A stretch of DNA of 11,809 nt. Source: Acetobacteraceae bacterium (GTDB lineage Bacteria > Pseudomonadota > Alphaproteobacteria > Acetobacterales > Acetobacteraceae). Under the pieces are notes generated by a model that was not told the DNA's origin, searched no databases, and saw nothing but the letters and a program-made list of their open reading frames with translations. The DNA lies in contig DAHUXX010000025.1 in the NCBI GenBank assembly GCA_027306955.1, positions 1-11,809 on the forward strand, read 5' to 3'. This document shows, one piece after another, positions 6,314 through 11,809 of the stretch (its first letter is position 1; each line of letters begins with the position of its first letter). The translations under genes were made by a program, and so were the position numbers.

Positions 6314-8212
6314 ATGTCAGGCATCGGCTCGGACTACAATCTCGTTGCCGCGGAGATCGGCCTCGCGGCGTTGCGCACGCTCGATCCCGCGCTCACGGGA
6401 ACCGGCATCAGCGTGGGACAGGTCGAGGCCTCCGTTATCGTCGGTGCCACCGATTTCGAGCCGGTGCCCGGCGCGCTCGGGTTCCAGCCCGACAACGCCG
6501 GCCAATTCTTCACTTTCTACAGCGGGCACCTGCATACGACGACGCCCAACGATGGGACCGTTGGCGACAGCTCCACACACGCAACCATGGTCGGCTCCTA
6601 TTTCTATGGGGCTGCGACTTTCGACGGCGCGCCGGAAGGCATTGCTCCTGGTGTTGCGCATGTCGATGCCTACTTCGCCGACGATGTCACCAGCGACGTC
6701 GCCAATCTCGCGACCGACCAGGTCGTGAACATGAGCTACGTGGACACGTCCGGCTTCAGCTTCGACACCACGCTCGATACGCTCGCCAACACCGACAATA
6801 TCGTCTTCGTTGCCGCCGCCGGCAATTCCGGCACGCCACTCTCGCCCTCCACCGCCTACAACGCGATCAGTGTCGACAGCTCCACGGCACTCGACGCGAT
6901 CGGCCCCGCCACCAATGGCGTGCCGAAGCCTGATATTTCCGCACCCGAGGATCTTACCAGCTTCGCCACCCCGATCGTTTCGGGCGCGGCGACCCTGCTG
7001 ATTCAGGCGGCGACGGATGGGATGGGCGGCGCCGGCACCGAGGCGGACGCCGCGAATTTCCGCACCATCAAGACGCTGCTCCTCAACAGCGCCGTCAAGC
7101 CCGCCGATTATTTCACCGATGCCTATGCGCCGACCGCCGCGCACCCGCTCAATGCCCGCTACGGCGCCGGCGTCGTCAACATCCTCGACGCCGTGCTGGC
7201 GTTGGACGCGGGCGAGCATGCGGCCTCCGCCCACGCCATCGCCGCCAGCGGCACCTACGTCTTTGCCAACCCCGCCGTCCCGGCGCTCGGCGCCGAAGGC
7301 TGGAATCTCGCCACGCTCGTCGCCAGCGCCGGCAGCGACGCGATGGACATCTACGCGCTGTCCCTTGGCGCCGGGCAGTCGCTCGCCGCAACGCTCTCCT
7401 GGGCCGCCGACAACGCCAACAGTATCGATGCGATGGGACTCGCGCTTTATGCCGCGTCCGGCACGCGGCTCGCCGGCAGTGATGTCGCCGCTAGCAACGT
7501 GCAGCAGATCAATGTCGCGGACACGACGTCTGGCACCTACGATCTCGTCGTCACGCTGCACGGCGGCGCCACAACGCTCACCGATCCCTACGCCATAGCG
7601 TGGGGGCCGGAGCAGATCGCCTGTTTCGCTGGCGGCACGCGTATCCTGACGCCTTCCGGGTCGCGCGCGGTGGAGACGCTGCTCGCAGGCGAGTGCGTGG
7701 TCACCGCATCCGGCCGCATCGCGCGCCTGCTCTGGGTTGGCCACCGCCGGCTCAACCTGCGCCACCGCCTGCACGCGCGCCCCATCCGCGTGCGTGCAGG
7801 CGCCCTGGCCCACGGTGTCCCCGCGGACGATCTCCTGCTCTCGCCGGATCACGCGGTGCTCGTCGGCGGCTGCCTCGTGCCAGTGCGCCATCTCGTCAAC
7901 GCCCTCAGTGTCGTCGCCGAGCGCATGGACACGGTTACCTATTTCCATCTGGAGCTCGACCGGCACGACCTGCTGCTGGCCGAGGGTGCAGCGTGTGAAT
8001 CCTATCTCGACACCGGTAACCGCGCCGCCTTCGAGAACGGCCGCGACCCGCTGCTGCCGCGTCCGGACGCGCTTGCCGCCTGGCAGGGCGGCGCGTGCCT
8101 CAAGCTCGAGACCGGCGCCGACAACAGCTTCGTCCTCGCCGCCTGGCAGCAGTTGCTCACGCGTGCGGAGATGGCAGATTCCAATGAATGGGGGGTTGCC
8201 AGCGCCGCGTGA
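6314..8212 (+). CDS. Subtilase-like serine peptidase fused to a C-terminal Hint domain
   Basis: 632 residues in three parts. Residues about 25-300 form a compact S8/subtilase-like domain: STHATMVG (87-94, His89), the oxyanion AAAGNSG (167-173, Asn171) and TSFATP (215-220, Ser216). At the position of the usual catalytic Asp the sequence reads VGQVEA (34-39), giving Glu38. Residues about 305-430 look like a beta-rich pre-peptidase-C-terminal-like module. Residues about 436-575 are a Hint domain of the Hint_2 type: it starts CFAGGT (Cys437), contains the block-B signature LLLSPDH (507-513, His513), and ends with YLDTGNRAAFEN. Such domains are autocatalytic in hedgehog proteins and inteins. There is no signal peptide or RTX repeat, so the export route is unclear. 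ATG 6314 lacks a clear ribosome binding site, so an earlier non-ATG start is possible. Confidence 0.85.
   Translation: MSGIGSDYNLVAAEIGLAALRTLDPALTGTGISVGQVEASVIVGATDFEPVPGALGFQPDNAGQFFTFYSGHLHTTTPNDGTVGDSSTHATMVGSYFYGAATFDGAPEGIAPGVAHVDAYFADDVTSDVANLATDQVVNMSYVDTSGFSFDTTLDTLANTDNIVFVAAAGNSGTPLSPSTAYNAISVDSSTALDAIGPATNGVPKPDISAPEDLTSFATPIVSGAATLLIQAATDGMGGAGTEADAANFRTIKTLLLNSAVKPADYFTDAYAPTAAHPLNARYGAGVVNILDAVLALDAGEHAASAHAIAASGTYVFANPAVPALGAEGWNLATLVASAGSDAMDIYALSLGAGQSLAATLSWAADNANSIDAMGLALYAASGTRLAGSDVAASNVQQINVADTTSGTYDLVVTLHGGATTLTDPYAIAWGPEQIACFAGGTRILTPSGSRAVETLLAGECVVTASGRIARLLWVGHRRLNLRHRLHARPIRVRAGALAHGVPADDLLLSPDHAVLVGGCLVPVRHLVNALSVVAERMDTVTYFHLELDRHDLLLAEGAACESYLDTGNRAAFENGRDPLLPRPDALAAWQGGACLKLETGADNSFVLAAWQQLLTRAEMADSNEWGVASAA
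7622..8038 (+). other. Hint (hedgehog/intein) domain segment of the protease fusion
   Basis: This marks the coding part from the proposed nucleophile Cys437 to the conserved YLDTGNRAAFEN end. The first residue Cys and the S/T-x-x-H element (SPDH, 510-513) are the two features needed for the N-S acyl shift in known Hint proteins. No typical intein C-terminal His-Asn followed by a C-extein is visible, so hedgehog-like cleavage at the N-side rather than splicing is the natural expectation (inference). Confidence 0.75.
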
Positions 8213-8248
8213 CGGGCGATGCTGGAGCCGTCACGTCCGGGGATCGCC

Positions 8249-10036
8249 ATGCCGCAGCCGCACGACTTCGCTCGCCTCACGTCCATGACCACGCCGGTCT
8301 GGTCGCGCGACGGCCGCACGCTCTTCCACCTGCGTGGCGGCGGGCTCCCGCAGGTCTGGGCGATGGACGCGAACGGCGCCAACCCGCGCCAGCTCAGCGA
8401 CCATGGGGAAAAGGTCGCCTTCCTGCGCCGCGCGCCGCAGGACGACCGCCTGGTCTGGGGGATCGACGCCGGCGGCGACGAGCGCCAGCAATTCTGGCTG
8501 CTGGAGCCGGGCCGCCAGCCCCGCCCTCTGACCGAGTGCCATTCGGTGATGCACGATTTCGGCGCCTTTTCGCCGGACGGCACGCGCATCGCGTATGCCG
8601 CCAACGACCGCACCGAGTTCGTCTTCGACGTGCTGGTGATGGAGCTCGCGACCGGCGCCACCACGCGGCTGATGCGGCGCGACGAGGGGTCCTGCTCCGT
8701 CGCCGCCTGGCGGCCGGACGGTGCGGTGTTCGCCGTCGTCGAGGATCGTTCCAGCTCCGATCAGCGGCTGCACCTGCTCGACGCCACGACGGGCTCGGCG
8801 CGCGAACTGCCGCGGCGCGGTCCCACCCGCTACGCGGCGGTGCGCTGGGCGGGCGACACGTTGATGGCGATCACCGAGGCCGGCGGCGCCGATTTCCTCC
8901 GCCTCTGCGCCATTGATCCCGTGAGCGGGGAGGTGAGCGAAGTCTACGCGCCGCCGGGTCGCGAGGTCGAGGCCTGGAGCGTCTCGCCTGACTCGGCGCT
9001 GCTCGCAACCATCGAGAACGATCGCGGTTACGCGGTGCTGAAGATCGGGCCGCGCGGCGGCGAGCGTGCGGTCGCGACAGGGTTGCCGGAGGGCGGAATC
9101 GTCGCCGATCTCGCCTGGGCGCCGGATTCCTCGGGGCTCGCGATCACCGCGCAATCGCCGCTGGTTCCGCCGGGGATCTGGTATGTGGACGCGGCCTCCG
9201 CGCGTGCGCGCCTCGTCACGGCACCCGATCCGCGCGCGGATGCCGGTGTCGATCCTTCGACGTTCATTCGGCCGGAACTGGTGGGTTGGAAGGGCAGGGA
9301 CGCGTTGCCGATCACGGGCTGGTTCGCCCGGCCTGCGGGCACGTCGCCCGCCGCCGGCTGGCCCGCTGTGGTGTGGGTCCATGGCGGCCCGGCTGGCCAG
9401 ACCCGCGCCAATTTCCGTGCCGATGTCCAGATGCTGCTGGCGCAGGGCTTCGCCGTGATGATGCCCAACATACGCGGCAGCACCGGCTATGGCCGCGCCT
9501 TCATGGAAGCCGATGACGGTGCGAAACGACGCAACGCGCTCGACGACCTCGCCGCCGGGCATGCCTGGCTCGCCGCCCAGCCAGGCATCGATGCGTGCCG
9601 CATCGGCATCATGGGCCAGTCCTATGGCGGGTGGGTGGTGCTCGCCGCAATCGGCCTGCAGCCGCAGCTGTGGCGCACTGCCGTCGATTATTACGGCATC
9701 GCGGATTTCGCGACGTTGCTGGACCGTACAGGAGCCTACCGCCGTTCCCACCGCGCGCGCGAATACGGCTTCCCGCACGAGGAGGCGGAGCTGTTTCGCC
9801 AGATCTCGCCCATCCACCACGTGGCGAAGGTCCGCGCGCCGCTGCTCGTCCTGCACGGCGACCGCGACCCGCGTGTGCCGCAGAACGAAAGCGACCAGTA
9901 CGTGACCACGATGCGGCTCGCGCAGAAGCAGGTGCACTACGAGCGCTTCACCTATGCCGGCCACGGCTTCATCCGCCCCGACCACCGCGACCGGGTTTAC
10001 GATGCTGTTGCGAAACATTTTCGGGAGACATTGTGA
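8249..10036 (+). CDS. S9-family (prolyl oligopeptidase / acylaminoacyl-peptidase type) serine peptidase
   Basis: About 595 residues. The N-terminal two-thirds is a TolB/WD-like beta-propeller with repeated SxDG/xPDG turns (for example WSRDGRT, FSPDGTR, WRPDGAV). The C-terminal third is an alpha/beta hydrolase: VWVHGGPAGQ (376-385), the nucleophile elbow GQSYGG (456-461, Ser458), HGDRDPRVP (536-544, Asp540) and YAGHGF (569-574, His572). Enzymes of this kind cleave short peptides, with the propeller limiting access. No signal peptide, so cytoplasmic. ATG 8249 is preferred over the in-frame ATG at 8219 because GGGGA lies just upstream and the sequence MPQPHDFARLTSMTTPVWS fits the family N-terminus; 8219 is possible and would leave 6 bases after the protease-Hint stop. 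Its stop overlaps the gamma-glutamyltransferase start (TGATG). Confidence 0.92.
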   Translation: MPQPHDFARLTSMTTPVWSRDGRTLFHLRGGGLPQVWAMDANGANPRQLSDHGEKVAFLRRAPQDDRLVWGIDAGGDERQQFWLLEPGRQPRPLTECHSVMHDFGAFSPDGTRIAYAANDRTEFVFDVLVMELATGATTRLMRRDEGSCSVAAWRPDGAVFAVVEDRSSSDQRLHLLDATTGSARELPRRGPTRYAAVRWAGDTLMAITEAGGADFLRLCAIDPVSGEVSEVYAPPGREVEAWSVSPDSALLATIENDRGYAVLKIGPRGGERAVATGLPEGGIVADLAWAPDSSGLAITAQSPLVPPGIWYVDAASARARLVTAPDPRADAGVDPSTFIRPELVGWKGRDALPITGWFARPAGTSPAAGWPAVVWVHGGPAGQTRANFRADVQMLLAQGFAVMMPNIRGSTGYGRAFMEADDGAKRRNALDDLAAGHAWLAAQPGIDACRIGIMGQSYGGWVVLAAIGLQPQLWRTAVDYYGIADFATLLDRTGAYRRSHRAREYGFPHEEAELFRQISPIHHVAKVRAPLLVLHGDRDPRVPQNESDQYVTTMRLAQKQVHYERFTYAGHGFIRPDHRDRVYDAVAKHFRETL

Positions 10037-11619
10037 TGCGCACACACCGTCCGCTGCTGATGGGCCGCCACGGCGCGGTCGGCTCCAACCACCCGATGGC
10101 GACGCAGGCCGGGCTCGACACGCTGCGTGCCGGCGGCAACGCCGCCGATGCCGCGGTTGCCGTCGCACTCGCCCTGGGCGTCGTGGAGCCGATGATGTCG
10201 GGTCTCGGCGGCGACGGATTCTACCATGCCTGGATCGGCGGCAAGGCGGAGGTGTTCAACGGCACTGGCCCCGCGGCGGCGGCGGCGAAACCGGAGGCCT
10301 TCCCAGCGGGAATCGAGATCGAAGGCCCGCGCTCCGTCTCCGTCCCCGGCATGCTCGGCGGGATCGGCGCGCTGCACGCGGCGCACGGCCGCCTGCCCTG
10401 GGCGAAGTTGTGCGACCCGGCGATCGGGCTCGCGCGCGGCGGCTATGGGGTCACCGTCCACGGCCGCAACTTCGCCGCCGACAACGTGAAAAAACTCAGT
10501 GCCGATCCGCGGTCGGGCGCGGTCTTCGTGCTCGGGGGGAAGGCGCCGGCGCTCGGCACGATCATCGTGCAGGAAAACCTCGCCCGCACGCTCGAGATCA
10601 TTGCCGCCGGGGGGGCGGAGACGTTCTATCGCGGCCGCCTCGCCAAGGCGCTCGCCGCGGGGTGTGCCGAACGCGGGGTCGCGATCACCGAGGCCGACCT
10701 CGCCGCCTTCCACCCGGAGGTGCAGGAGCCGATCGCCATCACCTATCGCGGCTTCGAGATCCGCCAGACTCCGCCCAACTCCACCGGCTTTACCATGCTC
10801 GAGATCCTCAAGATCGCCGAGCGTTTCGATCTTGCATCCATGGACGAGGCGGGACGCACCCACATCCTTGTCGAGGCCAAGAAGCTCGCCTTCCTCGACC
10901 GCGAGCGCTTCGGCGCCGACCCGCGCTTCGGCGCCATCCCGCTCGAGCGCCTGCTGTCGGACGCGCACGCCGACGCGCTCGCGGCACGCATCTCCCGCGA
11001 CCGCGCCGTGGACATGGCGCAGACGGCGATGGCCGCCGACACCACCTATTTCTGCGTGGTCGACGGCGAAGGCAACGCCATCTCCGGCATCCAGAGCCTC
11101 AACTCGCTCTATGGCTCCGGCGTGACCGCGGGCGAGACCGGCGTGCTGCTCAACAACCGCATGGCCTACTGGCACCTCGCGGAGGGCCACGCCAACCGCC
11201 TCACGCCCGGCAAGCGGGTCCGCCACACCATGAACGCGCCGATGATCTTCCGTAACGGCCAGCTCTGGGCCGTGCTCGGCACGCCGGGGGCGGACAACCA
11301 GGTACAGGTGAACTCCCAGGTTGCCGTCAGCCTCATCGATCTCGGCCTCGACCCGCAGGAGGCGCTGGAACGCCCGCGCTGGACCTCGAGCCAGCCACAC
11401 CAGGGCGCCAACTGGCCGCACGAGGGCGACGGCAAGCTCACCATCGAGCGCGACGTGGGCGAGGAGACGCTCGCGGCACTCACCGCGCGCGGGCACCAGC
11501 TCACGCCGGTCGGCCACCTCGAAGGACCGTGCTCGATGCAGGTGATCCGGGTTCTCGACAACGGCATCAAGATGGCGGCATCGGATCCGCGCCGTGATGG
11601 CTGGGCGGGGGCGTTCTAG
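10036..11619 (+). CDS. Gamma-glutamyltransferase family protein, leaderless YwrD-like
   Basis: 527 residues. This Ntn-hydrolase family hydrolyses or transfers the gamma-glutamyl group of glutathione and related compounds after self-cleavage into two chains. The cleavage/nucleophile site is DTTYF (335-339), predicting Thr336 as the new N-terminus of the small subunit. Other family features are AGGNAADAAVA (32-42), the EPMMSGLGGDGF stretch (51-62), RSVSVPG (99-105), GETGVLLNNRM (366-376) and GTPGADNQ (415-422). Unlike E. coli Ggt it has no signal peptide, and its length is close to the cytoplasmic Bacillus YwrD group. A GGGAGA site lies 7 bases before the ATG, which overlaps the peptidase stop by one base. 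The tight coupling suggests joint turnover of small peptides or gamma-glutamyl compounds; the true substrate is unknown. Confidence 0.93.
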   Translation: MRTHRPLLMGRHGAVGSNHPMATQAGLDTLRAGGNAADAAVAVALALGVVEPMMSGLGGDGFYHAWIGGKAEVFNGTGPAAAAAKPEAFPAGIEIEGPRSVSVPGMLGGIGALHAAHGRLPWAKLCDPAIGLARGGYGVTVHGRNFAADNVKKLSADPRSGAVFVLGGKAPALGTIIVQENLARTLEIIAAGGAETFYRGRLAKALAAGCAERGVAITEADLAAFHPEVQEPIAITYRGFEIRQTPPNSTGFTMLEILKIAERFDLASMDEAGRTHILVEAKKLAFLDRERFGADPRFGAIPLERLLSDAHADALAARISRDRAVDMAQTAMAADTTYFCVVDGEGNAISGIQSLNSLYGSGVTAGETGVLLNNRMAYWHLAEGHANRLTPGKRVRHTMNAPMIFRNGQLWAVLGTPGADNQVQVNSQVAVSLIDLGLDPQEALERPRWTSSQPHQGANWPHEGDGKLTIERDVGEETLAALTARGHQLTPVGHLEGPCSMQVIRVLDNGIKMAASDPRRDGWAGAF

Positions 11620-11628
11620 GACAGACGC

Positions 11629-11635
11629 GGGAGGA
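11629..11635 (+). promoter_or_regulatory. Ribosome binding site of the aldo/keto reductase
   Basis: GGGAGGA, 7 bases upstream of the ATG at 11643. The gap after the gamma-glutamyltransferase stop is only 23 bases, so this gene is probably in the same transcript. Confidence 0.65.
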
Positions 11636-11642
11636 TAAGATC

Positions 11643-11809
11643 ATGGCATTTCCGAAACGGGCTCTCGGCACCGGCGGGCCGGCGGTCACCACGGTGGGCC
11701 TCGGCTGCATGTCCTTCTCCGGCGTCTACGGCGAGGCGGACGACGCCACGTCCGAGGATCTCATCCGTCGCGCCATCGACGCCGGCTGCAACCATGTCGA
11801 CAGCTCGGA
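11643..11809 (+). CDS. Aldo/keto reductase, N-terminal fragment
   Basis: Only the first 55 residues are in the window; the gene continues past the right edge. The visible part carries the opening strands of an AKR TIM barrel: VGLGCMSFSGVYG (residues 18-30) followed by the helix LIRRAIDAGCNHVDSS, which leads to the catalytic Asp region (D-S/T-S-D-x-Y). The GCMxxSxxYG pattern is typical of the bacterial AKR13-like and YakC-like NADPH-dependent reductases. Catalytic Tyr, Lys and His are not in view. It follows the gamma-glutamyltransferase by 23 bases with its own good ribosome binding site, so cotranscription is likely. Confidence 0.88.
   Translation, partial: MAFPKRALGTGGPAVTTVGLGCMSFSGVYGEADDATSEDLIRRAIDAGCNHVDSS

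Noticed and set aside
7622..8038. Hint segment as a true intein
   Set aside because: No C-terminal His-Asn with a following Cys/Ser/Thr and no resumed host protein is visible; a hedgehog-like Hint domain fits better.
8231..10168. Long minus-strand frame opposite the S9 peptidase
   Set aside because: Arg/Ala/Gly-rich shadow of the gene, with no recognisable domain.
10609..10615. Run of seven G as a possible frameshift site in the gamma-glutamyltransferase
   Set aside because: Family motifs continue in the same frame on both sides, so the gene is intact.

Overview
The window is GC-rich, densely packed chromosomal DNA with very short gaps and several overlapping start/stop codons. It resembles an alphaproteobacterium. 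The best taxonomic pointer is the Hint domain in the middle gene, a variant common in Acetobacteraceae and related Alphaproteobacteria; the family assignment is an inference. I see no tRNA, rRNA, CRISPR array, transposase or phage gene.

Left block (1-2586): a partial cytosine-deaminase-like amidohydrolase on the minus strand is divergent, across only 40 bases, from a plus-strand pair made of an arylformamidase-like alpha/beta hydrolase and a PhzS-like flavin monooxygenase whose stop and start codons abut. Together they look like a small catabolic or modifying module for a nitrogen-containing ring compound; the substrate cannot be read from the sequence.

Middle-left block (2590-6034, minus strand): a three-gene set runs from a trehalose-6-phosphate-synthase-like GT20 glycosyltransferase, through a Gfo/Idh/MocA oxidoreductase whose start overlaps the previous stop by 8 bases, to an SDR dehydrogenase. 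The GT20 enzyme keeps its main catalytic residues but has unusual substitutions in two normally conserved substrate-pocket motifs. With two sugar-type dehydrogenases attached and no phosphatase (OtsB) in view, this may not be an ordinary trehalose locus.

The 279-base divergent spacer (6035-6313) is the only real intergenic region. It holds an AT-rich patch with a candidate promoter for the GT20 operon and several palindromes that could be operators.

Right block (6314-11809, plus strand): first comes a predicted subtilase-like protease fused to a C-terminal Hint (hedgehog/intein-type) autoprocessing domain, with no signal peptide and with Glu at the usual Asp position. It is followed closely by an S9 prolyl-oligopeptidase-type peptidase, a leaderless YwrD-like gamma-glutamyltransferase (TGATG overlap) and the start of an aldo/keto reductase. 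The S9 and gamma-glutamyltransferase genes are clearly coupled and suggest intracellular peptide or gamma-glutamyl compound turnover. The protease-Hint fusion is the most unusual single gene here.
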